Counted from the first letter of the stretch, positions 1 through 9,210 are shown. The stretch: DNA of 64,000 nt from Bradyrhizobium zhengyangense (GCF_022012435.1 NZ_JAKLUA010000002.1:372001-436000), one strand, 5' to 3'. Program-made: numbers and translations. Notes: generated by a model from the sequence alone, not told the origin.

Positions 1-1
1 C

Positions 2-1036
2 AGTGCCGATGTCGAGGATTTGTTGATGCAAGGCGATCGCGTCGGTGGCGTTGTGATTCGCCATGGGTCGCGCGACCGCTTGATCGCCGCGAGGCGCGGC
101 GTCGTGCTCGCAACCGGCGGCTTTTCGCATGATGCGGTCTTGCGCAAACGCTTTTTCCCGCCCTCGGCTGGATTTGTCTCGGCCACCAACATAGCGGGCA
201 CGGGCGATGGGCTTCGGCTTGCGGCGACGGCCAATGCGGCGCTGAATACGGACGCGACGAGCCCGGCTTATTGGGTACCGGCCTCGCTGTTCCGCCGCAC
301 CGACGGCAGCCGCGGCGTGTTCCCGCACACTGTGACTGACCGCGCGAAGCCCGGCGTCATCGCCGTGAATGGCGCGGGCCGGCGCTTCGTCAACGAGGCG
401 CTCTCTTACCATGAGTTCGTGCTCGCGATGCTGCGCGATGCCAATGGCGAACCGGACCGGCCGTTCTATCTGGTCTGCGACCGGCCGTTCCTGTGGAGCT
501 ACGGTCTCGGTCGCATCAAGCCGTTCACGCGCAGTGTGCGCTGCTATGTGGCGAGCGGTGAATTGAGCGAGGCTCCCGACATCTTAGAGCTTGCGGCCAA
601 GATCGGCATCAAGCCGGCCCTGCTTACCGCGACGATCGCGGCTTACAACGATGGCGCAAAGGAAGGCCGCGATCCCGAATTCGGTCGTGGCAGCACCATC
701 TACCAGCGCCACCTCGGCGACGCCGCTCATAAGCCAAACCCCTGCGTTGCGCCTATTCATTGTGCGCCCTTCTTCGCCATGCGCATCTATCCGGCCGATC
801 TCGGCACCGCGATCGGCATGAACGTCGATGCGCAGGCGCGCGTGCTGCGCGAGGACGGCATGCCGGTTGCGGGGCTTTATGCCTGTGGCAACGACATGGG
901 CTCGATCATGAACGGGAATTATCCCGGTCCGGGCATCACGCTCGGGCCGGCGCTGACGTTCGGGTATATCGCGGGGCGGCATCTGGCGGAGGGGGCGGGG
1001 TCGGTGGCGCCGCGCGTCGCCACGACGTCAGCCTAG
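2..1036 (+). CDS. FAD-binding oxidoreductase, KstD/fumarate-reductase flavoprotein-like (5' truncated)
   Basis: Open from the window edge, so the N-terminal Rossmann FAD site is missing and about 344 codons remain. The C-terminal stretch GLYACGNDMGS...GNYPGPGITLGPALTFGYIAG is the FAD-closing motif typical of 3-ketosteroid dehydrogenase/fumarate reductase-type flavoproteins. These enzymes dehydrogenate or reduce activated C-C bonds; the substrate cannot be read from this fragment. The gene ends at TAG and converges on the indolepyruvate oxidoreductase gene, with a hairpin repeat between them. Family assignment is firm; 3-ketosteroid specificity is only one possibility. Confidence 0.75.
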   Translation, partial: SADVEDLLMQGDRVGGVVIRHGSRDRLIAARRGVVLATGGFSHDAVLRKRFFPPSAGFVSATNIAGTGDGLRLAATANAALNTDATSPAYWVPASLFRRTDGSRGVFPHTVTDRAKPGVIAVNGAGRRFVNEALSYHEFVLAMLRDANGEPDRPFYLVCDRPFLWSYGLGRIKPFTRSVRCYVASGELSEAPDILELAAKIGIKPALLTATIAAYNDGAKEGRDPEFGRGSTIYQRHLGDAAHKPNPCVAPIHCAPFFAMRIYPADLGTAIGMNVDAQARVLREDGMPVAGLYACGNDMGSIMNGNYPGPGITLGPALTFGYIAGRHLAEGAGSVAPRVATTSA

Positions 1037-1105
1037 CTATCTCCCACCGCAGTCATGCGCCGCGAACGCGGGGCAACCGGTCCGCCGCGGCCCCTCAGTT
1101 CAATT

Positions 1106-1158
1106 ACAGCTGTCTCGGCGTACTGGATCGCCCGGTCAAGCCGGGCGATGACAGCTGT
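1106..1158. repeat. Nested inverted repeat between convergent genes, terminator-like
   Basis: The outer arms are ACAGCTGTC (1106-1114) and GACAGCTGT (1150-1158). Inside is a perfect 9-bp hairpin, ATCGCCCGG, loop TCAAG, CCGGGCGAT (1127-1149). It lies between two convergent genes and could stop transcription from either side, but there is no strong T-tract. Its form is like the dispersed palindromes of Bradyrhizobium intergenic regions. Confidence 0.6.
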
Positions 1159-1180
1159 GTGCTTGGCGACAATGCGGCCT

Positions 1181-4100
1181 CTACTCCGCCGCCGCGGCAA
1201 ATCGGCTGTTCTCCAGCTCCGCCTCTAGCCGCGCCTTCTCCGCTGCCGCCAGCTTGATGTTGGCCTCCTTGACGTGGCCGAAGCCGCGGATGGTTTCCGG
1301 TACACGCGCTAGTCTTGTCAGAAGCGGGATCTGCTCCGCTTTCAGTCCGGGCATCCGCTGATCGATCATGCCGAGATAATCTGCGACCAGCTTCCGCTCG
1401 GTCCGGCGCTCTTCAGTGCGGCCGAACAGATCAAAAGCGCCGCCGCGCAGGAATTTCAGCTTCGCCAGCACGCGAAAGGCGTGGATCATCCAGCCGCCGA
1501 ATTCCTGCTTCTGAAGCCGTCCCGTCGACTTGTCGCGCTTGGCGAAGATCGGCGGTGCGAGGTGGTACTTCAGTGTGAAGTTGCCGTCGAACTTTTCCGA
1601 CACCTTCCTGGCAAAGCTGCCATCGGTATAGAGCCGCGCGACCTCGTACTCGTCCTTGTAGGACATCAGCTTGAACAGGTTCTTTGCCACGGCCTCGGTC
1701 AGCTCCGTGGAGGCGGGCGAGGCGGCAGCTTCCGCCTTGCGCACTTTGGCCACAGCTGCGAGGTAGCGGTCCGCGTACGCCTTGTCCTGATAGCTCGTCA
1801 GGAATTCGGCACGGGTTGCGATGATATCGTCAAGCGATTTGGTCGGCGCGGACGCCCGATTCTTGAATTGAAGCACGCTGCGCACGCGCGACATGTCGTG
1901 AGCGGCGAGGCGGCCCCAGGTGAAGGCGAGCTTGTTCATCTCGATCGCGGCGCCGTTGATCTCGATGGCGCGCAGCAGGGCCTCCAGCGACAGGGGGATA
2001 GACCCCTTCTGGAAGGCGAAGCCCAGCATGAAGGGATTGGTTGCGATGCTGTCGCCCATCAGCGCGCCGGCAATGCCTGTCGCGTCGATGATGTCGAGAT
2101 TCTTGTCGCCGACCGCATCGCGCAGCACGGTCTGCATCGTGCCCATCTCGAAATCGATATCGGGGTTCTGCACGAAGCTCGCGGTCGGCTGCAGGTCGGC
2201 GTTGATATAGGCCTTGGTCACGCCACGCTCGGCGCGGCTCAGCGCCGCCGGGCCGGCCGAGACGATCATGTCGCAACCGAGGATGACGTCGGCGCCGCCG
2301 GTGGTAATGCGGACCGCCGAGATGTCTTCCGGCTTCGGTGCGATGCGGACATGGCTCATCACCGCGCCGTTCTTCTGCGAAAGGCCGGTGAAATCGAGCG
2401 CCGAGCAGCCGCGGCCGTCGACATGGGCGGCCATGCCGAGCAGCGCGCCGATGGTGATGACGCCGGTGCCGCCAATGCCGGTGACGAGGATGTTGTAGGG
2501 TCCATCAAGCTCACGCGCGGACGGCAGCGGCAGGTCGGCGAACAATTGGCCGGAGTCCACCGCCGAGGTCTTCATCCGCTTCAGCGAACCACCATGCACG
2601 GTGACAAAGCTCGGGCAGAAGCCCTCGACGCAGGAAAAGTCCTTGTTGCAGTTGGACTGGTCGATCTGGCGCTTGCGGCCGAACTCGGTCTCCAGCGGCT
2701 GCACCGAGACGCAGTTGGACGCCTGCGAGCAATCGCCGCAGCCTTCGCAGACCAGCTCGTTGATGAAGGCGCGCTTGGCGGGATCGGGATAGAGCCCGCG
2801 CTTGCGACGGCGGCGCTTCTCCGCGGCGCAGGTTTGGTCGTAGATGACGACCGTGAGCCCCTTGATATCGCGCAGCTCGCGCTGCACGGCATCGAGCTCG
2901 CGGCGGTGATGAATCGTCGCGCCCTGCGGGAAGTAATTGCCCTCAGGGTATTTGCTCGGATCGTCCGAGACGATCGCAAGCCGCTTGACGCTCTCGGCCC
3001 AGACCTGGTGCGCGATCTGCGCGACATTGAAGGCACCTTCGGCCGGCTGGCCGCCAGTCATCGCGACGGCGTCGTTGTAGAGGATCTTGTAGGTGATGTT
3101 GATGCCGGCCGCCGATGCTGCGCGGAGCGCCAGCAAGCCGGAGTGCGTATAGGTGCCGTCGCCAAGATTCTGGAAGATGTGCTTTTCGGTGGTGAAGGGT
3201 GACTGGCCGATCCAGTTCACGCCCTCGGCGCCCATATGAGAGATCAGGTCGGTACGGCGAGTGGGCATGCTCAGGGCCATGCCGTGGCAGCCGATACCAG
3301 CCATGGCACGGCTGCCTTCGGGCACGCGCGTCGAGGTATTGTGCGGGCAGCCCGAGCAGAAGAACGGCGTGCGCGCGAGTTTGATCTGCGTTGTGGTCGT
3401 CACAGGATTGTCGAAGGCCTCGAGCCGGGCAAGGCGCTGCTCCAGCACCGGGCTGTGATGGCCGAGCTTGCGCAAGCGTGCCACCAGCGCGCCCGCGACG
3501 ATGGTCGGCGTCAACTCGCCCTCGCTCGGCAGCAACGGTGCACCGCTCTCGTCGCGCTTGCCGGTGACGGTCGGGCGCCTCGACCCATCAATGTTGTAGA
3601 GGATGCGCATCAACTGGTCTTCGATGAAGCCGCGCTTCTCTTCGACCACCAGCACGTCCTGCAGGCCCTCGGCAAAGCGCCTCGCGCCGCTTTCCTCCAG
3701 CGGCCAGGTCAGCGCGACCTTGTAGATGCGCAAGCCCAGATCCTGCGCGTCCTTGTCGGTGATGCCGAGGTCGGCCAGCGCCTGGCGCAGATCGAGATAG
3801 GCCTTGCCGGTCGCGACGATGCCGAGCCTTGCGGGCTTGGAATCGAGCACGATGCGGTCGAGCCGGTTGGCGCGGGCGAAGGCCTGCACCGCGGCCATCT
3901 TCGGCCCGAACAGGCGCCGCTCGGCCTCCAGCGGAGGATCGGGCCAGCGGATGTTGAGGCCGCCGGGCGGCATCTCGAAATCATCGGGAAGTACGATCCT
4001 GATGCGTGCGGGATCGCTATCGATCGAGGCGGAGCTCTCGACCGTCTCGCTGATCGCCTTGAAGCCGACCCAGCATCCGGAGAAACGCGACAGCGCAAAA

Positions 4101-4657
4101 CCGTAGAGGCCGAGATCGAGATAGTCCTGGAGCGTGGCGGGATTGATCACGGGAATCATTGCCGCCGCGAACACCTGCTCGCTCTGATGCGCCAGCGTCG
4201 AGGACTGGCAACCATGGTCGTCGCCGGCGAGTGCGAGCACGCCGCCATTGAGCGAGGTGCCGGCGGCATTGGCATGCTTGAGCGCATCGACCGAGCGGTC
4301 GACGCCCGGACCCTTGCCGTACCAGATGCCGAACACGCCATCGACCTTGGCGCCGGGAAACAGGCCGACCTGCTGGCTGCCCCAGACCGCGGTCGCTGCC
4401 AGATCCTCGTTCAGGCCGGGGACGAAGGCGATGTCGTGCTGCTGAAGGTGCGACTTCGCGCGCCAGAGCGCGTGATCGTACATGCCGAGCGGGGAACCGC
4501 GATAGCCCGAGATGAAGCCGGCGGTGTTGAGTCCCTGGAGCCGGTCACGTTCGCGCTGCAACATGGGCAAGCGGACCAGGGCCTGAGTGCCGGACAGGAA
4601 GATCCGCTTCGATTCGAGCCGGTATTTATCGTCCAGCTCGACCTGCAACAGGGCCAT
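1181..4657 (-). CDS. Indolepyruvate ferredoxin oxidoreductase, fused alpha/beta type
   Basis: 1,158 residues from ATG 4657. An upstream in-frame ATG at 4777 would add 40 unrelated residues, whereas MALLQVELDD is preceded by a GAGG-like ribosome site. Order of domains: an N-terminal pyrimidine-binding-type region, a central thiamine-diphosphate domain (CSGCPHNTSTRVPEG, then NLGDGTYTHSG and the NDAVAMTGGQ loop), a cysteine cluster suited to iron-sulphur binding (CEGCGDCSQASNC, then SNCNKDFSCVEGFC), and a gamma/IorB-like domain (VTGIGGTGVITIG). Enzymes of this family oxidatively decarboxylate aryl-pyruvates from aromatic amino acids to acyl-CoA. The fused single-chain form is common in alphaproteobacteria. 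It is divergent from the 4820 gene. Confidence 0.9.
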   Translation of the reverse strand: MALLQVELDDKYRLESKRIFLSGTQALVRLPMLQRERDRLQGLNTAGFISGYRGSPLGMYDHALWRAKSHLQQHDIAFVPGLNEDLAATAVWGSQQVGLFPGAKVDGVFGIWYGKGPGVDRSVDALKHANAAGTSLNGGVLALAGDDHGCQSSTLAHQSEQVFAAAMIPVINPATLQDYLDLGLYGFALSRFSGCWVGFKAISETVESSASIDSDPARIRIVLPDDFEMPPGGLNIRWPDPPLEAERRLFGPKMAAVQAFARANRLDRIVLDSKPARLGIVATGKAYLDLRQALADLGITDKDAQDLGLRIYKVALTWPLEESGARRFAEGLQDVLVVEEKRGFIEDQLMRILYNIDGSRRPTVTGKRDESGAPLLPSEGELTPTIVAGALVARLRKLGHHSPVLEQRLARLEAFDNPVTTTTQIKLARTPFFCSGCPHNTSTRVPEGSRAMAGIGCHGMALSMPTRRTDLISHMGAEGVNWIGQSPFTTEKHIFQNLGDGTYTHSGLLALRAASAAGINITYKILYNDAVAMTGGQPAEGAFNVAQIAHQVWAESVKRLAIVSDDPSKYPEGNYFPQGATIHHRRELDAVQRELRDIKGLTVVIYDQTCAAEKRRRRKRGLYPDPAKRAFINELVCEGCGDCSQASNCVSVQPLETEFGRKRQIDQSNCNKDFSCVEGFCPSFVTVHGGSLKRMKTSAVDSGQLFADLPLPSARELDGPYNILVTGIGGTGVITIGALLGMAAHVDGRGCSALDFTGLSQKNGAVMSHVRIAPKPEDISAVRITTGGADVILGCDMIVSAGPAALSRAERGVTKAYINADLQPTASFVQNPDIDFEMGTMQTVLRDAVGDKNLDIIDATGIAGALMGDSIATNPFMLGFAFQKGSIPLSLEALLRAIEINGAAIEMNKLAFTWGRLAAHDMSRVRSVLQFKNRASAPTKSLDDIIATRAEFLTSYQDKAYADRYLAAVAKVRKAEAAASPASTELTEAVAKNLFKLMSYKDEYEVARLYTDGSFARKVSEKFDGNFTLKYHLAPPIFAKRDKSTGRLQKQEFGGWMIHAFRVLAKLKFLRGGAFDLFGRTEERRTERKLVADYLGMIDQRMPGLKAEQIPLLTRLARVPETIRGFGHVKEANIKLAAAEKARLEAELENSRFAAAAE

Positions 4658-4819
4658 TCTAGGAGTCCTCGTGGTGGCATGAGGTGGGAATTTTGCGCCG
4701 CGGAAAGATCGGCGACTTGCGAAGCGGATGCGGCAGTCAAAAGCATGGAGCACCGAAGTCAATATCGCTGGCCGCATCCGTGGCGGGCCTGCTAGTCATG
4801 GCTGCCTGTGGAGGAGCCC

Positions 4820-5773
4820 ATGACGGCGAACGCGTTCAATACCGAGATCACCGAAACCGCCGAGGCCCTGATCGGGCCATGGCGTCAGCCCCGCCAGATG
4901 CTGCACGCGCAGGTTTACGATGCGCATGCCTCCATCCACGACGATGCCACCGCGCAGAAGCTCGGCTTCAAGGGCGGCACCATCGAAGGCCCGACGCATT
5001 TCAGCCAATTCGCGCCGCTCGGCGCGCGGTTATGGGGGCGGGCGTGGTTCGAGAGCGGCTGTCTGTCCGCCCATTATCGCAATGCCTGCTTCGAAGGTGA
5101 GGACGTGCAGGCGATTCTGTCGAAGCCGTTGCCCGGAACGAGCCAGTGCCAGATCCAGATGGTGAAGCGCGATGGCACCGAGGTCTTGCGCGGCACGGCC
5201 TCGGTCGGCGATGCGCAAGCCGCGACGGCGCTCGAGACGCGCCTGACCGAGCTCAAGCCGCTCACCGATCCTGTCATCCTGCGCGACGTGAAGGTGGCGC
5301 AGACGAGCAGGCGGCAGCCGGTGCGGATGGCGTTCGACCAGAACATGGGCGACCTCTATCCGTTCTCCCTCAGGCAGAAGCTCGGCGTCATCACCGAACA
5401 CTCGCCTTACTATTCCAGCGGCGACAATCCGTGGCGGAAGGCGATCATCCCGATGGAGATGCTGAGCGTGCTGTTCCAGTACCGCTCCAAGGACGATCCG
5501 CTGCCGGCGAAGGGACCGGCCGTCGGCCTGTTCGCCGACCAGGAGATCCGGCTGATGAAGGGGCCGCTCTTTGTTGACGAAGAGTATGAGGTCGAGCGTG
5601 AGGTGGTCGCACTGTCCGGCAGCCGACGCACCGAGAGCGCCTGGGCCAAGACGCGAGTGTTCGACAAGGCTGGCGCGGTGGTTGCGACCATGCTGCTCAA
5701 CATGGCGACGCTGAAGGACTCTTATGCGCCCTATGAGGAGGAGTATCGGCGGCTGTATGGAGCGGGGCGGTAG
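4820..5773 (+). CDS. Hot-dog-fold protein, MaoC-like dehydratase (putative)
   Basis: 317 residues. ATG 4820 is chosen because GGAGG lies 5 bases before it, while the GTG at 4808 has no ribosome site. The N-terminal part (HASIHDDATAQKLGFKGGTIEGPTHFSQ) resembles the MaoC/hot-dog hydratase pattern, in which Asp and His sit near a GG-x-I/V-x-GP segment. The second half (LRQKLGVITEHSPYYS...) could be a second, degenerate hot-dog domain. No signal peptide is seen, so it is probably cytoplasmic. Divergence from the indolepyruvate oxidoreductase suggests acyl-CoA or aromatic catabolism, which is inference. The substrate is unknown. Confidence 0.6.
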   Translation: MTANAFNTEITETAEALIGPWRQPRQMLHAQVYDAHASIHDDATAQKLGFKGGTIEGPTHFSQFAPLGARLWGRAWFESGCLSAHYRNACFEGEDVQAILSKPLPGTSQCQIQMVKRDGTEVLRGTASVGDAQAATALETRLTELKPLTDPVILRDVKVAQTSRRQPVRMAFDQNMGDLYPFSLRQKLGVITEHSPYYSSGDNPWRKAIIPMEMLSVLFQYRSKDDPLPAKGPAVGLFADQEIRLMKGPLFVDEEYEVEREVVALSGSRRTESAWAKTRVFDKAGAVVATMLLNMATLKDSYAPYEEEYRRLYGAGR

Positions 5774-5782
5774 TCTCTCTGT

Positions 5783-5884
5783 CCGTCATTCCGGGGCGCG
5801 ACAAAGTTGCGAGCCCGAAATCCATACTCCCGATCGTGGTTATGGATTCCGGGCTCGACGCTTCGCGTCGCCCCGGAATGACGG
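5783..5884. repeat. Long palindromic intergenic repeat (about 102 bp)
   Basis: Perfect 16-bp outer arms, CCGTCATTCCGGGGCG (5783-5798) and CGCCCCGGAATGACGG (5869-5884). Inner arms (about 5809-5826 and 5840-5857) also pair well, so nearly the whole element can fold into one hairpin. The form and the end sequence resemble dispersed palindromic repeats of Bradyrhizobium and relatives. It lies in the 317-bp gap between the hot-dog gene and the cysteine hydrolase. Confidence 0.8.
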
Positions 5885-6020
5885 GCGGAGAGTGCGCGAC
5901 CAACGCTCATCCTCTAGGCAAATGCACCTCGCAAAGCCGTCGCACAGGGAATAAGCAGTCCTCGATCTCGGGCGTAACCTTCTGAGTACGCATCGATTTT
6001 CGTTGCGCCTCGTACGTCAC

Positions 6021-6040
6021 TGCAATTGTACACAATGGCA
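6021..6040. promoter_or_regulatory. GntR-type operator candidate
   Basis: TGCAATTGTACACAATGGCA is an imperfect 20-bp inverted repeat (8 of 9 arm positions pair) built on TTGT-AC-ACAA, the kind of core bound by FadR/FCD-subfamily GntR regulators. It lies 51 bp before the cysteine hydrolase start and would control the hydrolase-permease pair. No GntR gene is present in this window. Confidence 0.45.
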
Positions 6041-6090
6041 CGGCGCTTGCAGAACTCCCCGCAAAGAGAGTTCTCGCGGGGGCCTGCGTC

Positions 6091-6780
6091 ATGTTGAACT
6101 CAACCAAGCCGACATTGGGCGTCATCAGCGCCGAGCCCGAGCCGATCAAGCTCGACTGGTCGTCGACCGCGCTTGTGATCATCGACATGCAGCGCGACTT
6201 CATGGAGCCCGGCGGTTTCGGCGAGACGCTTGGCAACGACGTCAGCCAACTCGCGCATGCGGTGAAGCCGATCGGCGCGGTGCTGAAGGCCGCACGCGAC
6301 ACCGGCATGCTGGTGATCCATACCCGCGAAGGGCATCTGCCTGATCTGTCCGATGCGCCGCCGGCGAAAGTCGAGCGCGGCGCGCCGTCCTTGCGTATCG
6401 GTGATCCCGGCCCGATGGGCCGCATCCTCATTCGCGGTGAGGCTGGTCACGACATCATTCCCGAGCTTTATCCGCTCGACAGCGAGGTCGTGATCGACAA
6501 GCCCGGCAAGGGCGCGTTCTACGCCACCGAGCTCACCGATGTGCTGGAGAAATACGGCATCGAGAATTTACTCGTATGCGGCGTCACCACTGAGGTGTGT
6601 GTCAACACCACCGTGCGCGAGGCCAACGACCGCGGCTATCGCTGCGTCGTCATCTCGGACGGCTGCGCATCCTACTTCCCCGAGTTTCACGAGATGGGCC
6701 TGAAGATGATCAAGGCCCAGGGCGGCATCTTCGGCTGGGTCGCAACCTCAGCCGCGGTCTTGGAGGCAATGAAGGTTTAG
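6091..6780 (+). CDS. Isochorismatase-family cysteine hydrolase (amidohydrolase)
   Basis: 229 residues. The triad of the family is visible: Asp in [11 protein letters not shown], Lys in [11 protein letters not shown], and the nucleophilic Cys in [12 protein letters not shown] with the preceding cis-peptide-type GVTTEV turn. Members hydrolyse C-N bonds of small amides such as biuret, ureidoacrylate, nicotinamide or N-carbamoyl compounds. The [17 protein letters not shown] segment is close to the biuret/ureide branch as I recall it. The gene is followed after 19 bp by an NCS2-like permease, so uptake and hydrolysis of a nitrogenous compound is likely. A GntR-type palindrome lies upstream. Confidence 0.85.
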   Translation: MLNSTKPTLGVISAEPEPIKLDWSSTALVIIDMQRDFMEPGGFGETLGNDVSQLAHAVKPIGAVLKAARDTGMLVIHTREGHLPDLSDAPPAKVERGAPSLRIGDPGPMGRILIRGEAGHDIIPELYPLDSEVVIDKPGKGAFYATELTDVLEKYGIENLLVCGVTTEVCVNTTVREANDRGYRCVVISDGCASYFPEFHEMGLKMIKAQGGIFGWVATSAAVLEAMKV

Positions 6781-6799
6781 ACCACACAGGGGTATTCTC

Positions 6800-8467
6800 A
6801 TGAGCACATTGACGGGGACGGCCGGCAAGTCTGCAAGCAATACGTCCGAGTTCAAACCGGCGCTATGGACATCGGGCGACTGGAACGCGTTTTTCGGCTT
6901 CGGCACCAACATCCTCGTCAACATGCTGGTGCTCACGGGCCTGCTTCGCTTCGTGTTGAAGATGCCTGACAGTCTCGTGTTCGGCCGCATCCTGCCCGCG
7001 CTCGGGCTGATGATGTGCCTGTCGACCTTCTACTACGCCTTTCTCGCCTATCGTCTCGCGCAAAAGACCGGGCGCAGCGATGTCTGCGCGCTGCCGTCTG
7101 GCGTCAGCGTGCCGCACATGTTCATCGTCACTTTCGTGATCATGCTGCCGATCACGCTGAAGACGGGCGATCCGCTCAAGGGCTGGTCCGCGGGCCTCGT
7201 CTGGGTGTTCTTCCAGAGCTTCATCCTGATGATCGGCGGCTTCATCGCGCCGTTCATCCGCAAGATCACACCGCGCGCGGCGCTGCTTGGCACGCTCGCG
7301 GGTGTCTCCATCACCTTCATCTCGATGCGGCCTGCGCTCGAGATGTACATGACGCCTCAGATCGGCCTCGTCTGCTTTGCCATCATCCTGGTGAGCTGGT
7401 TCGGCGGCGTGAAGTATCCGAAGGGGATTCCCGCGGGTCTCGTCGCCATCGCGGCGGGCATGATCATCGCCTGGGGCTCGAATCTGTTCGGGCTTGGCCT
7501 CGGCGGATTGAGCCTCAAAGGCGTCAGCGCCGCCTTCTCCAATTTCGGCTTCTCGGTGCCGCTTCCCGCCGTGGGCTACGTCTTCTCAGGCTTCGAATAT
7601 CTCGGCGTCATCCTGGTCACCGCCGTTCCGTTCGGCATCTATGACCTCGTAGAGGCCATGGACAATGTCGAGAGCGCGGAGGCTGCCGGCGACGAATATC
7701 CGACCACGCGCGTGCTGACCGCCGACGGCGTCGTCAGCCTGATCGGCTGCCTGATGGGCAATCCTTTCATCAACGCCGTCTACATCGGCCATCCCGGCTG
7801 GAAGGCGATGGGCGGTCGCATCGGCTACTCGGCGGCGACCGGCATCATGGTGGTTGTGCTGGCCTGGTTCGGCATCATCTCGGTGCTGCTGGCGTTGGTG
7901 CCCGTGGTCGCGATCTCGCCGATCTTGCTCTATATCGGCATGCTGATCGGCGCGCAGGCGTTCCAGACCACGCCGGTCAAGCATGCGCCCGCGATCGTGC
8001 TGGCGCTGACCCCGCATCTCGCCGCTTGGGCCAAACTCCAGATCGACACGATGCTGGCCTCGACCATGACGGCGGCAGCGACCGTCGGCGGCATGGCGGC
8101 CGACAAAGCTGACGCAGTGAAGACCGCGGCGGTCGCCGCTCTGCCGCAGCAGGGTGTGTTTTATCACGGGCTGGAGGTGATGGGCGGTGGCTCCATCCTT
8201 GGCGGCCTCATCCTCGGCGCGATCGGCGTCTTCATCATCGAGCGTGATTTCGAAAAGGCGTCGGCCTTCGCACTTGTCGGTGCAGTGCTGACCTATTTCG
8301 GCTTCATGCATGGCGAAGCCGTTGGCATCGGCGGCGGCTTCGGTGTCACGCCTGCCGTGGCCCTCTCCTACGCCGTGATGGCTGCCGGCCTGTTCGCGGC
8401 CAGCAAGCTCGGCGCCAGCGAGCACTACGCCGCGCATCCGGAGATGCATGCGGCACCGGCGGAGTAG
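6800..8467 (+). CDS. NCS2/AzgA-like nucleobase (or related amide) permease
   Basis: 555 residues with about 12 or more hydrophobic segments. The N-terminal FGFGTNILVNMLVLTGLLRFVLKMPD and the conserved GIYDLVEAMDNVESAEAAGDEYPTTRVL loop are features of xanthine/uracil/hypoxanthine permeases, with the ligand- and proton-coupling acidic residues in that loop. It is an inner-membrane importer. The link to the upstream amidohydrolase suggests a purine, pyrimidine or ureide breakdown product as substrate. The start is ATG 6800. Specificity is not deducible. Confidence 0.8.
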   Translation: MSTLTGTAGKSASNTSEFKPALWTSGDWNAFFGFGTNILVNMLVLTGLLRFVLKMPDSLVFGRILPALGLMMCLSTFYYAFLAYRLAQKTGRSDVCALPSGVSVPHMFIVTFVIMLPITLKTGDPLKGWSAGLVWVFFQSFILMIGGFIAPFIRKITPRAALLGTLAGVSITFISMRPALEMYMTPQIGLVCFAIILVSWFGGVKYPKGIPAGLVAIAAGMIIAWGSNLFGLGLGGLSLKGVSAAFSNFGFSVPLPAVGYVFSGFEYLGVILVTAVPFGIYDLVEAMDNVESAEAAGDEYPTTRVLTADGVVSLIGCLMGNPFINAVYIGHPGWKAMGGRIGYSAATGIMVVVLAWFGIISVLLALVPVVAISPILLYIGMLIGAQAFQTTPVKHAPAIVLALTPHLAAWAKLQIDTMLASTMTAAATVGGMAADKADAVKTAAVAALPQQGVFYHGLEVMGGGSILGGLILGAIGVFIIERDFEKASAFALVGAVLTYFGFMHGEAVGIGGGFGVTPAVALSYAVMAAGLFAASKLGASEHYAAHPEMHAAPAE

Positions 8468-8484
8468 GCTGGGCGAATAAAGTC

Positions 8485-8517
8485 TGCGGCCGGACGACGT
8501 CGCGTCGCCAGGCCGCA
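8485..8517. terminator. Hairpin terminator between convergent permease and TetR genes
   Basis: TGCGGCC (8485-8491) pairs with GGCCGCA (8511-8517) around an inner GACG/CGTC stem, followed on the plus strand by TCTTTGTCTT. It is probably the end of the hydrolase-permease operon and could also stop the tetR transcript. Confidence 0.5.
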
Positions 8518-8597
8518 TCTTTGTCTTAATCCAGCCAGTTGCTCGACTGCCGCCACCCATCATGGTGGCAGGTCTAGCCCCGCACTGCGCCGCGCGA

Positions 8598-9149
8598 TCA
8601 AACGCCTATCTGGTTCCTGGTCGCGCGAAGAATATCGTCCGACAGCTTGGGATCATTCACGGCCCGGGCCAGCACGAGTGCCCCGACCAGGGAGGCGGCC
8701 GTCGCGAGGGCCTTCTCCTCGCGCTGCCGCGGCTTCAGCGTCGAGGTCATTCGACCGCTCAGCAGCCCGATCATGCCACGTACTCCGGCTGTGAAACGGT
8801 CTCTCACGCCACCGCTTTGTCGAGCCATCTCACAAGACAGGGCCGCGAAGGGGCAACCGCTTCCCGGTTCGTCGCGATGCCCCGCTGAGAGGTATTCGGA
8901 AACGTAGTCGCCGAGCGCAAATTCGTCGGGCACTTCTCGCCCTTTGGCGACGATGGCGTGGGCCACCGCTTCTTCGACGAGTCGTTCCTTGGAGCCGAAT
9001 TGACTGTACATGCTGCCGTGGGTCATCCCCGCAGCATCGGCCAGCGCGTCCACACCCATGCCGGAGATGCCGCGCTCCCGCATGAGGCGGGAGGCGGCCT
9101 CGAGAATACGCTCGCGATTTTTCGCCGCCTGTTCCTTTGAAACGCGCAT
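8598..9149 (-). CDS. TetR/AcrR-family transcriptional repressor
   Basis: 183 residues from ATG 9149 (MRVSKEQAAKNRERIL). Upstream codons in the same frame overlap the promoter and are not used. Residues 10-60 form the TetR helix-turn-helix (RILEAASRLMRERG, then GMTHGSMYSQFGSKERLVEEAV). The C-terminal half has the YSAG...GCPFAAL segment common in regulators of short-chain dehydrogenase/reductase genes. It diverges from an SDR-MDR pair, with two copies of a CGATCG-centred palindrome between them, one inside its own promoter. Self-repression and control of the SDR are inferred. Confidence 0.9.
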   Translation of the reverse strand: MRVSKEQAAKNRERILEAASRLMRERGISGMGVDALADAAGMTHGSMYSQFGSKERLVEEAVAHAIVAKGREVPDEFALGDYVSEYLSAGHRDEPGSGCPFAALSCEMARQSGGVRDRFTAGVRGMIGLLSGRMTSTLKPRQREEKALATAASLVGALVLARAVNDPKLSDDILRATRNQIGV

Positions 9150-9179
9150 GTCGCAGATCCTTGGTCCCGGGTCTTGACA

Positions 9180-9208
9180 ATTATAATGGCGATCGTCATG
9201 TATATCAA
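9180..9208 (-). promoter_or_regulatory. Sigma70-type promoter of the tetR gene with operator in the spacer
   Basis: On the minus strand TTGATA (9208-9203), a 17-base spacer and a perfect TATAAT (9185-9180) lie 31 bp before the tetR ATG. The spacer contains the palindromic operator at 9186-9199, so bound repressor would block RNA polymerase. A TTGACA on the plus strand at 9174-9179 may be the -35 of the SDR promoter, but its -10 is unclear. Confidence 0.65.
9186..9199. promoter_or_regulatory. TetR operator copy 1
   Basis: ATGGCGATCGTCAT, an imperfect palindrome centred on CGATCG. It occupies the -35/-10 spacer of the tetR promoter. Its centre is 25 bp from that of copy 2. Confidence 0.6.
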
Positions 9209-9210
9209 TA

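Noticed and set aside
1481..4795. Long plus-strand open frames (573 and 519 codons) opposite the indolepyruvate oxidoreductase
   Set aside because: They are antisense shadows caused by high third-position GC; no family motifs, and the minus-strand gene has clear motifs throughout.
8562..8888. Plus-strand frame opposite tetR
   Set aside because: Antisense shadow without motifs.
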